From: Anthostomella pinea
Taxonomy: Eukaryota; Ascomycota; Sordariomycetes; Xylariales; Xylariaceae
Assembly: GCA_963556695.1 (NCBI GenBank)
Contig: CAUWAG010000012.1
Coordinates: 4,154,001-4,218,000 of the forward strand
DNA: 64,000 bases
Direction of reading: 5' to 3'
The notes under the pieces were generated by a model that was given only the letters and a program-made list of their open reading frames with translations, made no database searches and was not told the DNA's origin. This document shows positions 41,630 to 54,528 of the stretch, piece by piece. How positions within the stretch are numbered: position 1 is the first letter of the stretch; the number at the start of each line of letters is the position of its first letter. A program made the position numbers and the translations under genes.

Positions 41630-43603
41630 GTTGAATAGTATTAATGTATAAAGACTAGATGACCCGTTTTATATTACTTGTAGTAGAGTAGCGAGTGTCT
41701 GTAGCAATTATTATATTAGGTATCGCGAAGCGCAAGCAATAACGAGTGACTTGGCTGGGCTATTAGATACGTCCGTCCGTACGGGAAGAGACGTAGAGAA
41801 GAGGGGGTGAGAGGAGATCACGACAACCGGCCACCGCGGTCCACAGCCTCTCTTATTATGGGAGTTGTGATGGCATCTCGCGACGGCAGTGCGGCACGAC
41901 AGGGGCACAGCCAGCTCGGATGCTCTCATTCGAATCTCACCTCATCTTCCACCTGCCTAGCTAAGAGATCAACACCACGACCATTAACCCGGGCCGCAGC
42001 CTAAACCCAGCGCGATGCTACGCTAGGCTCTCGCCCCGCCACAGGAAGCAAATAGTTCTACTTGCTCTCAGATTATTCCCCCCTGTACTGCCTGCATGGG
42101 AATACGAGCAACGCTGTTTTTCCTGCAAGACGGCGGCCCAACGGTCAGACTCGTGGTGATGGTGTTGATGAAATGCAGGTGACATGGAGAGTGATTGGCT
42201 GCGCAAAGGAGGAGAGACCCAATACCGTTAGCGCAGTCTGCGTGCAGGATCTGTAATTAGCATGCATCTCTTCATCTCCTCCAAATACGAAGGAACGTAG
42301 TATCTACTGGACTGCTAGTGTCAGGCTCGCAATAGCCGTTCGTGCCGTGAGCAGACGGCGGTGTGACAACTCATAAGTGACACATGGCCAGTGTCCATCG
42401 TATCCATTCCCCGTCGTTGTGTGTTCTGTCGTCATTCGATACAATATTCACGGGATGGGTCATCAACCTTGCTCTCATCGTGTTGCTTCGGCAGAGGGCC
42501 ACAAGATCTCTCAGATCTCGCGACTGACGAGATAACAAGCATTGCATTGGGTGGACCAGTTGATCCGGCAGCATCCGAATGAGTATCGTACCACCCAGAA
42601 GCAGCAGTGGTACAGCAGCAGTGGCCCCCATGGCCCATGGGGTAGATGCTCGCTCGTTGATTCGGGCGCTTCCAAGAAAGCCAACCTCGTCACGACATGT
42701 GTCCCAGCTGTCATCATGGGAACCATGGCGACGAGCAGCAGAGGGGCATCGTCAACTTTGACAGCCGAAGTGAGCCGAGCTGGTTCCCGCATCGGGCAAG
42801 CTATGCAGTGGCATTCCGTGCCGTACAGTAGGTAGCTTCCCTGCAGGAATGCGGCGCGGGTGCTGTTGGGTGTTGGGTGTTGGAAAAGCATTTGGCGTTT
42901 GAAGGATGCGCCCACCGAGCTTTCGGTCAGACGCGCATCGGAGTGGAAGACGCGTTGTTGCTAGCCGAGCTTCAACTCCCAGCGCAACCCCCTTAAGTGA
43001 TGCGAAATGCGCTCCAGACCCGGCGACCTGGAATGCCTCATCTCGCTGAACCAACACTGCCATCGTCGCGACCAACAGGGGATGCGCACATTGCACTTGC
43101 ATCAAGTAAGTTCCAGCCACCTAGAGGCCGGAAGATGATCAATGTTGATGATATAGCCTGAAGCACGAGCTTCATTGGAAATTCCTGGCGTCGATAACAA
43201 TTTCCGAACAGCCGTTGCTGTTACCGCGATCATCGATGCCACACCGTCGGGTTCAACTGGCTACGGCTGTCGGTAGAATGTGGGGGACATTGGTGGTTGT
43301 TCGAACGACCAGAAAAGTTCGCACCATTTGACGATTTCGTGGTCGACGGGTTGTGGAAGTCGTGAGATATCAAGTGATATACCTTACCGTAGGTGAAAGT
43401 GTAGGTGTTGAGTTCAGAATGAGGTAGGGCAGGTGTCTTTGATGATGCGATTCCATGGAAATGGAATGGAATTGACTGTCCGTGATGACGTGACGTCATA
43501 CATACATGTGTGTTCATCGTTTAGTCAAAGCATCATCCTCTGTTGTAGATACGACTATCTCAAACACGCAGTCAATACAACATCCGATATCTGTGAATCT
43601 GGC
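41630..43603. other. intergenic; no gene recognised
   Basis: Nearly 2 kb. The first 100 bp form the TATA-containing upstream region of the GPI gene. The remainder has ORFs without motifs. Confidence 0.45.
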
Positions 43604-44216
43604 ATGATCCGCATCGCCAATCTCTGCATTTGGACCATAATCGCGTGGTTACTACTTTCGTCAGCAACAGCACAAGGATTCGAAGATCAGCAGAGACCCC
43701 TGCACTATTCCAACATGGCACCCCAACAGAGCCTCAACGGTATGTCTCCCCACTCACCCTTCCAAGGTTACCTCCACATGGAGATATCACCTTGATCCTG
43801 ACATCGTCCCCCAAACAGTCTTCAAGCAGCCCCTCAAGCTCTTCTCCCAGCAGCCCATGACCGGCTTCTACCGCGACGGCTACTGCCGCACCAGCCCGCA
43901 GGACCCGGGCAACCACGCCGTCGCCGGCATCGTGACCGACGAGTTCCTGGACTTCTCGGCCTCGCGCGGCAACGACCTGCGCTCCGTCGGGCTCAAGGGC
44001 GGCTGCCGCTGGTGCCTCTGCACCGCGCGCTGGTTCGAGGCCGTCAAGGCCCACCAGGCTGGCAAGGTCAGCAATATGGGCGTGCCGCGCGTCGATCTGG
44101 AGGCCACCGAGGATAGTGCGTTGAGCATGGTGAACATGGAGACGTTCCGCAAGTTCGCTGCGCAGGGTGGTGGACAGCCTGGTGGGAGTGGTGGCTCGGG
44201 ATCTGGTGCTGCTTAG
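43604..44216 (+). CDS. DUF2237 protein with an N-terminal signal sequence
   Basis: Exons 43604-43739 and 43819-44216 (78-nt... intron, GTATGT...AACAG) join to 177 residues. The mature part reads QPMTGFYRDGYCRTSPQDPG, NHAVAGIVTDEFLDFSASRG, NDLRSV and GGCRWCLCTARW, the full conserved core of DUF2237, with its paired Cys (CRWCLC). The family is mostly bacterial and cytosolic and its biochemistry is unknown. Here exon 1 adds MIRIANLCIWTIIAWLLLSS ATAQ, a good secretory signal, placing the protein outside the cell or in the secretory path. A Gly-rich tail (GGGQPGGSGGSGSGAA) ends it. Start and intron were chosen because they give this clean fusion of signal and domain. Confidence 0.85.
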
Positions 44217-45399
44217 GACGACTTCGAGTCGAGGAGGCCCAGTCTGTCTGCTGCAAGATCGCGCCAACAGGGCGGAAAAGCTTGATACGCACATCCTGAT
44301 TTTGAGGACGAGGCCGAATCCCAATCATGGTGACTCGGGTGAGTTCCATATGTCATACTATGGGCATAGCATCCCACTGGGGATCTGACGAGTTGGCAAA
44401 AGCTGTTACTATGCTCCGAGCACATATGCTCCGGGCACAGGTCTATAATGGTGTGTATGATAGTGTGTTGCTAAGTTATCTCTCATGAAGATTCATCGAC
44501 AACAGAATGAACTCGATACAAACAAAAGTATGATCAAGACCCAATAAACCCATGTAGGGAGTAGCAAGTTTTCCGTACATGTGGTCAAGATCTGTTCTAG
44601 AGTGGGACAATGAGAATCCAATCCTCTAATGGACGACTCATCATACTCCTGGCGCCAGATACGAAGGTAATCATGAGTTACTCGAGAGTTTCCTCGAGAC
44701 GAGTCCAGGTATCTTTCTGAAGCTCCATCCGCTCTTCGTCCTGCAACGACTCAAGAGGCACACGTACAGACTAGGACACATTGGATATGCTGGATGAAGG
44801 GACGGGCTCACCGGTTGCGGTTAATCTCAGGGGTGACATCCCATACATCACACATCCAGTAGAGAAAAGCCCATAACAGGCGGAAGCGAACTCATCAGAC
44901 GTACGCTGCGAGCCCTGTACCTTCGTCCTCGGCAGCGCGATCCAGTCGGTGATAGGTATGGGTCGTTATATAGCGGTGGCAGTCGGCTTGGCACTGATCA
45001 TGTGTCATCGTCCGTAGATTATGTCTTTCAACTGAGTTTCAGGCCAAAAGTAGGGCAGCTTCATAGCCCTTGATTCCCGAGCTTTGGGGCATTGACGATA
45101 TATTTCCCCTTAACCCAGATCTCTCGTCCAGTACTGGCATGCCATCGCCGGACTTCTCTGGAAATCGCAACCGTCGAACCAAATGAAAAGAGAGCAGAGG
45201 GGAGAAGATGGAATCACCCGAAGTTCTTCGACTCACTCCCCCTTGTTCCTCAATTGGGTATACATGCCGCTATAACCTGGTAAGGTTGATCTACGGAGTA
45301 GAGTAACAGATTTCTGGAGTCCGTCTGGCACTTGATTGCTCCTCCTTTTCTTTATCATACTCAAGTCGTCATGGTGGCATGAGTCTCATCATGACTTGG
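44217..45399. other. intergenic; no gene recognised
   Basis: Short random ORFs only; AT-leaning. Confidence 0.4.
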
Positions 45400-46235
45400 A
45401 TCTCACCCAGAATATCGCGCGCACCGCCCGTGTCACCGGCTTAGCTGCCATAGCCAGGTCGGCCGTGACTGCGGCGCCAACTCAACAGCTCATCGCGAGA
45501 GCCGGCGCTTGGGCCAGGGGAGCCAACATCGGTACGCCGGCTCGCAACGTGAAGCAAGTGCTGGCGGATATCGACGCCTCTGTGTGTATTGCCAGAGAAC
45601 GGGCCACCATCGCTCTACCCTGCTGACCGAGGCGGACAGGCGAATGACATCGTGATACGAACAGAACACCCTGGTTGGGGACGCGTGCAAGCTCGCGATC
45701 TCGACGCGATCGATTGCCAATGCCATATGTTCCTATACTGTTGCGACGGCCACATGCTCAGCGGATAAGACGAGATCGGCCATTCCGTCCGAACTTGGCA
45801 GGTCTGCTACCTAGACGGGGAGCAGTTCTTCCGCGACGATAGCGTTGGGGACTTCTCCATTCCGTTCACCGCAGTCGAAAACAGCCCTCACCACCCCGTT
45901 CTGAAGATGGCTGACGTCAACGACTGGGAGCTCCGGGAACTTCTGCGCGGTCTTCGACGAGCAGAGCGGCGCGCCCTCGGGCGGGATGTGCAAAACCCAA
46001 AAGCAACCGGAAGGTATTGAGCAGAGCATCGCACGGACGTGCGGCGTTCCCAAGCGGGGCGCCGACTCGCTCTTCGGCATGTCGAATTACCTTACGTCCG
46101 GACGCGAGAAGGCGCACACCCGCGTGGTGCACGGCACACATCACCGTTCCAACGCAACGAGCTCGCCAAAGGCGGCGCCTACGCTTTCGACGACGACATA
46201 CTTTTTCCCTGGGCACTCCGTGTCTTCGTGTAATA
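45400..46235 (+). pseudogene. unidentified gene remnant in shifting frames
   Basis: Protein-like stretches occur in successive frames: VTGLAAIARSAVTAAPTQQL near 45450, YLDGEQFFRDDSVGDFSIPF and NSPHHPVLKMADVNDWELRE near 45810-45940, EGIEQSIARTCGVPKRGADS and FGMSNYLTSGREKAHTRV near 46010-46120, and ELAKGGAYAFDDDILFP near 46170-46205. Stops and frame changes separate them and no intron set I tried joins them. I do not recognise the family. Confidence 0.35.
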
Positions 46236-47940
46236 CAATGCCAGTCAAATCATTGGGCTACAGATCGGACGGACGATGGGGAAGGATTGGTGTAATGCGG
46301 GGATCCTGCCGTTCCTGATGACCAGATGGGTCAGAGAAGCAGACGCTTTGATGCGCTCTGACACCACTCGATCGGGGCCAGCAAAAATCCTGGCTGCCTG
46401 GCCTCACCCTTTTTGATGCATGGGTGCTGGGGTTGGGTGGCAGGCAGGTGAAACATTGAACGATGCGGTCGTCCGAAATGGGTTTAGCAGGCTGGCAGGT
46501 TGATGCATACTGACGACCTACATGTGCCATCAAATTCCAGTGCTATCGTAAACCACTACAAGTCGGGAATGGAGCGGGTGGGAAGCATCCACGTGGACAG
46601 ACGGGACAGACGGGGGTTGCCAATCTATCTCATGGCTTCAACCCATGCATGCCACGCTGCCATGCTGCCATGCTGCCACGGTAGCGGCACCGGGGTCGAG
46701 GGGTCCGTCTCTCCCGCCCAGGATTCAGGAATCAGGGGTATCGATTCACCATCATCGTCGACCTTCACTTTTCATCACCGAATTCCCATATGCAGTACGC
46801 CGTCTCGGATGACGCTGAAGACCGAAAGTTCATGGTAAGACCTACTACGGACCCCGTCAGTCAGGTGGACATTGTAGGTTTCAAAAAAGAGACAGAGTCT
46901 CCCCTCTTGAATAAAGTACCTACAACCCCCCCAAACCCCCCAACCCCCCTTTCAATGTTCCACTTGGTCCACGGGGTGTGTTTCTCTTTTCGGAGTCGGA
47001 TGCGAGAGATATCTTATACCCGACACGGTACTCTCTTGAGGTGGTGATGATGAAGAGGCTTGAGGCTATAGTGCCAGCGCTACAGCGACTAGAGCGGTCT
47101 TAGTACCCCAAAGCGCCGAGCCATTCGCTGGAATGCCGCTGCATTGGTACAGACTCAGCGCTATCTATGGGGATCAACCACTAGCCTTTGGCCTGTCAGT
47201 ACTAGCGCGGACGGCTCACCCACAGACCCAGTCTGCCAGTGGACATCTCCAAGTTGCGGTTGTAAAACTCCAAGGGTCTCCATCTTCATTTTTCGCCTCC
47301 TGAGTCCCGAGCGTGGAAGGAGCTCTGGCCAGGGGCACCGGCAGACTTCCTGACTTCCAATTGATCGATCCTCTTATCAACTAATCCTCACCTCTGCCTC
47401 TCTGGATGGTACCTTCGCGAGATCCGTCTCCTCCCACTTGATACACCGAAGACCTGGCAATTGATCCTTTCGGCGCCACCCGCTCTCACTTTTGGATTTG
47501 GGTTCTAATTAATACCTTGTTTGCGCATTTGCTCATCTGCGACTTTTCGTGTATCAAAGCCACAATCTGGTGGTTATTCCAGTCGCTGGCCTCGGGAATA
47601 CTCGCTTTTAGTCCAGGTGATCATGCGATTCTTTATTTCAAGCACTTGCCCCGACTTTTGTTTCTCGTACAACATTCTTGTTTGACCGCAGATACGGGTG
47701 ACTGCCGACAAGGATCACAGTCACAGTCACGGTCACAGTCACAGATCGCTGTGAGTTCCGCTGTCTGTCCCGGTCCGGTATCTGGCTCGTCTACTGCCCA
47801 TCGTCGGTGGCTTGCTTCTCTGCGTTGCGTTGCGTCGACTTTCAGCTGTGCCTCGAATGGCATATGTTCGTCCTGCTGAGTGCTGACGACCTACCTTGTC
47901 TGTCCAACCCGAATTGACCAATCGACACCCAGCCCCAGTC
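46236..47940. other. long upstream region of the Sec7-PH gene
   Basis: 1.7 kb without a gene. The C/T-rich, CACAGTCACAG-repeat-bearing part from about 47640 to the ATG at 47941 is a likely 5' leader, and a leader intron is possible. Confidence 0.45.
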
Positions 47941-50900
47941 ATGCATTCCTCCGATCACAGTCGACGAACCCAGCGGCGCCGCCCCGAACTCAACATCAAC
48001 ACATCCCCTGCCGGCAGCAGATCCCGTGATGCTGTCCCTTCGACTCCCCCAAAGAGAACCCCCGTGCCCGCAAAGGGAAAGCCGCCTGTGTCGAGCCGCA
48101 GAATACCAGCTGCCGCTTCCTCCGCTACGAGGGATTCTGGCGAATCCTTCTTGGACAATGGTTCGCCGGTCGACATGGGGAAGACCGAACCCGATATCCC
48201 TCGCGGCCGCCCCATGAGGGACTCGCACGATCTCTCCCTGCCCACTCGGCAGTATACCCGCGACTCGCTCGTTACGAACATGCTGTCGTCCCTCGACCAG
48301 TTCTCCCTCGGCCAGATCCACACACCGCTTGGCAACGACTTTGACGAGGAGGAAGACGACAGTTTCGGTGTCCCCCGGGGCGACGGTTTCTCGAGGTCGA
48401 TGACGGGCAGTACCCGTCCGGCACTCATGTACAGCGCTGGGAACAGTCACAGCCATGGCCATAGCCATAGCCATAGCCACAGCCACAGCCACGGATACAG
48501 CTATAGCTCCGACTTCGACGGCACCGATGACGGGGCGAGCAAGATATCCAGTCAGTTTTCGAGAGGCCGCCGCAGCAACAGCAGCTCGGGCTTCCAGTCC
48601 AGTCTGGGGAGGATCAATAGTATGCGGGAGGGGAGCCATCCTAGCGCACCGGCCAAGAGCCCGCTCCATTCGAGAGGAGGGAAGACGAGCAAGAGTAGCA
48701 GCATGAACAGCATTGACGTCGGAGGATATGCACAAGTTTTGGCGTCGCAGCGGCTCACACATGGCATGGGCGGCAGGTCGACAAGTTTCGACCACGGACA
48801 AAGGCTCCCTCTCAACCCTCTCAACACTAACGCGGATTCGCCGAGTGCTTGGAAGACCGAGTTCTCCAACACATTCCTGGTCGATGATTATGAAGCAGCA
48901 CCGACCCCCACAATTCCTGGAGGCCCTCGTCGTCTGACAATACCATCCTCACCCGCCGTGAGGCCACCTGCGCCTCCGGCACCCGAGCCGAAGACACCGG
49001 ATCGTAAGAAAAACACAAGATCGAGGAGTGGTACGAACAAAACAACGCAGTCCAACAAATATAATACAGCTTCGCGGCCAATGCCGGAGCCCGCATTACC
49101 TACGCTCGATCTTGATTCTGCCCCCGCGCCACATGTTGGTTATGAGAAGTCAAAGGATGCCCAACAAGACGGCCCAAACTCTGCACCCCCAACCAAGGAG
49201 CGCCAGGGCTTCTTTAGCCGACTTTTTGGCTCTTCTCGAAATGCGCCGGTCGTTGTCGAATCAACCTCGGCACCCGTTACTTCGACGCCTGCTGACACCG
49301 TCGAACGTACGGGGAGTAGGACACAACACATTGCTTCCCAGATGAAAGCCGAGTCTGCTCCTCCGTCAAGGGACTCCCAACCAGCTCCTCCACCTGATCG
49401 CGTTATACAGAAGAAATCTTCTTTCTTCCGCAGGAGGAAAAAGTCGATTGCTGAACCACCGATGCCGCCACCTCCTATTCCTGCAGCAATGGACCTCACC
49501 GGAACACGGGACGAGTCTATTCCTGCAGCGATGGACCTCACCAGAACACGGGACCAGTCCATTCCCAAACCCGAGCCGAGCCCCGTCAGCAGCTTACGCC
49601 AGGTTATGAACCCGTATCTGGCGGGCAGCACTCCATCCACGCCCAGTGGACTCTTAAAGGCGCGAGCAGATGGTCCCTCACGCTCGTATGATCTCGAGTC
49701 GCGAGACGAGGAGAACAACAGAAGGACCAGGGGCTTCTCGCCAGACTACGAACCGAGCCCCAGTGCAACCATCAGGACCGTGAAATCTACCCCAGCCCTG
49801 AAGAACTCGCGCGGTCACACTGAAAGCCCAATGCGGAGCCCACCCGACGTGCCTGCGAAGCCGGTGAGCGGTCAGGATACGGCGACGTTTTTCCATGACA
49901 GCAGTGATGAGGGTGAAGGAACGCGTCGGCATCGTAGCAGCAGACCTTTCCCCTTGGCCGATGACTCGAAATCCGAAGCTGAGACTGCTAGGAGCCCGGG
50001 ACTGATGAAACCTGAGCCCTCACCGAGCCTCGCGTTGAAGAAAAACAACACGTTCGATTCAGGACAGATCCAGCCGAGCCTCGGGCTCCCGATCGAAGGC
50101 AGTCGAAGTTCCCTACGCAAGTCGCCGTCTCGCCCAGCGCCAAGTCCATCAGCTAGCAGTCTGCCCAGCCTCAAGGTTGACAGTGCTGAAGTCAGCCCCG
50201 GATTGGTGGGCGGACCTATGGATGAACCCGAATTTGCGGTGGGAGAGCCAACCGAAGATGACCGGCAGAAGGCGCAGCGCATCTACGATGGAAACGAGGA
50301 CTTCATACAGAAAGAAAAGGCTGCGGCATGGATGGGCGAGGAAGGGCTCGTGAGACAGAGGACCTTGAAGGCGTATATGGATCTATACGACTTTGAGAAC
50401 CAAACTGTGCTTACGGCGCTTCGGCAAATATGCAGTCGCTTGGTATTCCGAGCCGAGACACAGCAGGTCGACCGCATTCTCGTGGCATTCTCCCAACGGT
50501 GGTGCGATTGCAACCCCAATCACGGGTTCAAGACGAAAGGTAATCCTATCCATGTGATTTCTAGACCATGTCACTAACATGCCGTAGATGTGATACATAC
50601 GATGTGCTACTCGATTATGCTCTTGAACACGGATCTTCATCTGGCGAACATTGAGCAGAAGATGACCCGAAGCCAGTTCGTCAAGAACACCATGACAACT
50701 GTGAAACATGCGGTGGCCGATTCGGCTCCAGAGGCCTACGACCGAACGAGCATCCTGCCTGGTAAAAACACATTACTAAGTCCAACCGACTCGGAAGCTG
50801 GCATGTCCACTGGGGCTGAGCAAGAGCCCCCCCGCTGGAGACATTCCTTTAGACCACCGCCCAGGTCCGAATCGCAACTAGGTTTCCGTTCCGACTCGGG

Positions 50901-52548
50901 TACACCCGTGGATACCTGCGGACCCCTGGTTAACTCACCCTTCGACGGGACCTTGCGAGCCTGGGAAGGGCAAATGGAGACCGTGCTCAAGGATATCTAT
51001 ACATCTATTCGAGATGAAAGACTCCCACTGTTCGGTGCAGATCCTACTCAGACCCAGGCGCCACAGCAGACTGGCCTCTCCGTTATGGGCATGCTAAAAC
51101 GGAGTCCGAGTGTCCTCAGCAAGGCACCGTCTGAGAGTCACGCCTCAATGCGTGGGAGGATCAATGACGGCCGCAACAATGGTGGGAGATGGAACTCGAA
51201 GAGCCGCTCTCGGCCAAGGTTCGCAGGCAACGGATTCTCGTCCAGCCGCACTAGTTTCGATGACGGCAATTCCATCTGGAGTCCGACTGTATCCTCTGCC
51301 ACGTGGAGCCGCTACTCGCTGGGTAGGACCCATACCTCGATGTCTAACGAGTCCTTTGGGTCGGGATTCCCCCACGGTGATTATCATCAGTCTATCGGGT
51401 TTGCCAATGCACTGAGTCAGGCCATCATCCGAGAAGATGGGCCCCCTGGTAACAGCGCCCAGTCTGTTATGAGCGACGAAATCCCAACTACGCAGCTACT
51501 CGAAGACGAATCGCTTGAGCTACTAGGTTCGCCTTGGGCAAAGGAAGGCATCGTCATCCACAAGCACCATCTGGACGGGATTGATAAGAAGGCTAAGGAA
51601 CGCAACTGGTCCGAGGTGTTTGCTGTCGTCCAAAAGGGAACGATGAGTCTGTTCTCCTTTTCCACCAAATCTATGCGCCATAAGGCCCGCTCAGGCCGGA
51701 AGCATGCAGCAGGGGCAGTAGTCGGCGGTGGTAATTGGCAGGAAAATGCAACGAGTGTTGGGACTTTCTCTCTGCGACAAACAATGGCCTCGGCTCTCCC
51801 TCCACCAGGCTACTCGCGTTCCCGCACGCATGTGTGGGCTCTGAGTCTCCCAACGGGGGCTGTGCACCTGTTCCAAGTCGGGACCCCCGAGATCAGCAAG
51901 GAGTTCGTTCTAACTGTCAACTACTGGAGCGCCCGCCTCAGCACACATCCTCTTATGGGGGGTATCAGCAACATTGAGTATGGCTGGAGTGATGACATTG
52001 TCAACAACGCGCTGGTCAGCGCTATCAACGAGACTACCCAGCCTGCTCGCCCAGGTAGCGCTGCTGCGCCAGGACGCAGTAGTATGCACAGCCGTCAGGG
52101 GAGCCGTCAGAGCAGCATTCGTTCCTCTTTTGACGTCGGTACTAGCAGCAACCGCATCAAGCTTCCTGGGGATCGGGTGCATATCACCGAGTGGACGCCA
52201 CCAGCCCAGTCCATGCGAGCAAGCAACTGCTCGGAGGCTGAGCAGTTAGAGACCCTTCTCGCTTACGTCAAGTCCATCGAGGACGAGCTCCAGCAGCACA
52301 ATCAGTTACGATCTCCAATGCTTTTGGCGTTCACGCCCCGCGGCCAGAATTCGGGCAAGGCAATGTCCAATTGGGAGCGAAAGAGCAGCTATCTCCTGCG
52401 GGAGATCGTGAAATTCAGGACATATGTTGATTCCCTGCAGGAGGCAGGCGCGAGACGGGCGGAGATCTTGACTGAGCGTGAGAACGCGAGGCGGGCCGCC
52501 AGGGGCGAAGATGTTGGCGATGAAGACGTTACACTTAAAGTTGCCTAG
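47941..52548 (+). CDS. ARF guanine-nucleotide exchange factor, Sec7-PH (Syt1/Yel1-like)
   Basis: Exons 47941-50539 and 50588-52548 (48-nt intron) encode 1519 residues; the ATG at 47941 (MHSSDHSRRTQRRR) is the first Met in frame. Residues 1-770 are disordered and Ser/Pro-rich, with a His-Ser tract (HSHGHSHSHSHSH, nt 48438-48497) and many SP/TP sites. The Sec7 domain starts about residue 775 (RIYDGNEDFIQKEKAAAWMG) and contains VFRAETQQVDRILVAFSQRW, equivalent to the FRLPGExQxIDR catalytic motif with its Glu finger. After the intron comes HTMCYSIMLLNTDLHLANI (motif 2). A PH domain spans about 1180-1325 (EGIVIHKHHLDG...HLFQVGTPEISKEFVLTVNY), then a coiled coil from about 1413. Predicted to activate ARF/ARL GTPases at Golgi, endosome or plasma membrane. 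Intact. Confidence 0.93.
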
Positions 52549-53635
52549 ATCCTATTGATACCCAATTTCTGTTTTTTTGTTTTTTTTTTGGTATAAGCAC
52601 CCCGGAATACAAAACCTTGATCTTACTAGCCACTTTTCGTGACCTGTTCTGTGTGCTTATTCCAGAAAATCTGATGGCCGTTTCTCACATGTTGCGTAAT
52701 CACCTAGCTTGGCGGGCAGACCACCAGAGCGGCATGTGTTGAGGCTCGTGCCTATTCGAGAGATGGCGGCTTGCAGCAGGAACTCGGAGGGGAAAGGCTC
52801 AAGCTAAATAATCGAAACATCCTCAAGCTGTTAGTAACTAGGGCGGCATGTGCTGACGAAGTCGACACCTGGCTCGATCGCGGGACCGATAGAGATGATT
52901 CAACACATCAACAAATAAGAAAGTTGTCTCCCTGTACAGAGCAGGAGGCGTCGTCGCTGCAACGAATGCATCTTGCGTCTCGTCCTGGGGGTAGAAAGAG
53001 GTTGTCCCACAAGGCTTGACTTCACGGAAGGTAAGCTTATCGAGGATGTTCCGTTTGATCCGGTTGAACACATTGACGATACCAATGCTCTCGTGGATGT
53101 GGCTGGCGCCTTCATGGCATGGACTCCCCTATCCCCGGTTTTATCTCTGCCTCTGGAGCGTAAGGCCCCGTGACTACAATAATGTCGTCTTAGACCTAGC
53201 GAGACCGCAGATTTAACGCTGCTTAATCACCAGGCTATCGAAGAATACGTCGGAGTGGTATAAGTTAAGTATCCCTCTGGGAGATTAATTTACTGGAATG
53301 TGATCTCGTTGAGCTAGAAAACGCAACACATGCAGATCTTAACCGTCCTCAATGACCTTTGACAGGTCTCCGTTCACGCGCCTTAGGAGAACCGGACATC
53401 GTGGACCTCTGTATTCAGACGAGCACCTTAGCATAAGCAGTTTTATTGATTGACCCCTGCTATTACTCACCAATTGTTTATAGTACTGACTGAGGGCCTG
53501 CGCATGTGTCTAAATGGATTCGGCATTCCCTACCAACTCCCCTATTCACCCCATCTCTGCCCACGAATCCGCCCATCCTGCCTGCGCTCACCTGGTTATA
53601 CATAGACTTGGACTCTCCCAACCCCCTAGGACTTC
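52549..53635. other. intergenic; possible coding fragment at 53010-53173
   Basis: Poly-T runs at 52571-52588 follow the Sec7 stop. A plus-strand stretch LDFTEGKLIEDVPFDPVEHI near 53020-53090 looks protein-like but has no start or family match. Otherwise empty. Confidence 0.35.
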
Positions 53636-53899
53636 TCAAAACTCAACGCTCAACACCGCATCCGCCGCGTCCGGCGCAATGTCCTCCAGCGCCCACCCAC
53701 ACCCCGCGAACGCGAGTCTGATGGGTACCCGCCAGAACAGCGCCCAGTGCGCTGTTAAGATGAGCAGGAGCAGCTCGAGGAGCACTTCGAGCTCGTATGT
53801 GGGAGAGCGTCTTGGAGGTGGTGTGGGTTTAGTGGTGGGGGTTGCAGTGGAGAGAAAGGGGGTGAGCAGGCTCAGGAGGAGGAGGGAGGGGCGGAGCAT
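53636..53899 (-). CDS. small hydrophobic protein, hypothetical
   Basis: An 87-residue ORF with a signal-like N-terminus (MLRPSLLLLSLLTPFLSTAT), a Pro/Thr linker, an internal hydrophobic helix (LEVLLELLLLILTAHWALFW) and a C-terminal AFAGCGWALEDIAPDAADAV. This is compatible with a small secretory-pathway membrane protein. There is no homology I recognise, and the antisense frame is also open, so it may be spurious. Confidence 0.35.
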   Translation of the reverse strand: MLRPSLLLLSLLTPFLSTATPTTKPTPPPRRSPTYELEVLLELLLLILTAHWALFWRVPIRLAFAGCGWALEDIAPDAADAVLSVEF

Positions 53900-54528
53900 T
53901 GTTGCTGGTACCTTGGATGGAAGTAGGGTAAAATAGGAGATGGTGTTTGAGGTTATGTCTAGGTATCAATGGGAGTTGTGAAGCTGCGAGGTTCGTTTCG
54001 TGTGGCTGGGTACCTGTACCCTGTTATGTGGCTGACTTACGAACTTCGCAGGCTTTGCGTCTCCTGTTGCTGGCTTTTCTTCGTTGTAGGCTTTTTCTGC
54101 GTTCGACGATGACGGAATATTGTGTGGCTTGAGATGGAACGGGGTAAAAGGGATTGTTTGGGCGTTTTATTGCGGTTGTGAGATATGGCCGTGAAAGAGG
54201 TGGAGAGGTCGGTTTGAAGGACTATGCATTGTCCATGCACGGTCATTGTGCCATGTCTTTCTGATCATACATAGAGAAGAGGCAGCCTTTGTGGTAGTTA
54301 AAGTTATTATGTTGGCCTTGTGGTTCCGGACTAGATGGAGATATCGGGGGATTCTTTGTATCCTCAATTTGCGGACAATGGAACTCAACGCTTTGGGGCA
54401 CGGCGTTTGCCGCACGACTTACTTGGGTGGATCATAGCAGGTGGCAGACTCGTGGATCTCCTGAGTAAAGCTAGATGAAAGAGGTAGGTGATAGCCCTGA
54501 GTATCCGAAGTCATCCTCGACCAGCATA
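53900..54528. other. intergenic; no gene seen
   Basis: Spacer upstream of the small ORF and downstream of the O-methyltransferase stop. Confidence 0.35.

Noticed and set aside
47842..48801. 319-codon minus-strand ORF
   Set aside because: Antisense of the Ser/Pro-rich N-terminus of the Sec7-PH protein; low-complexity.
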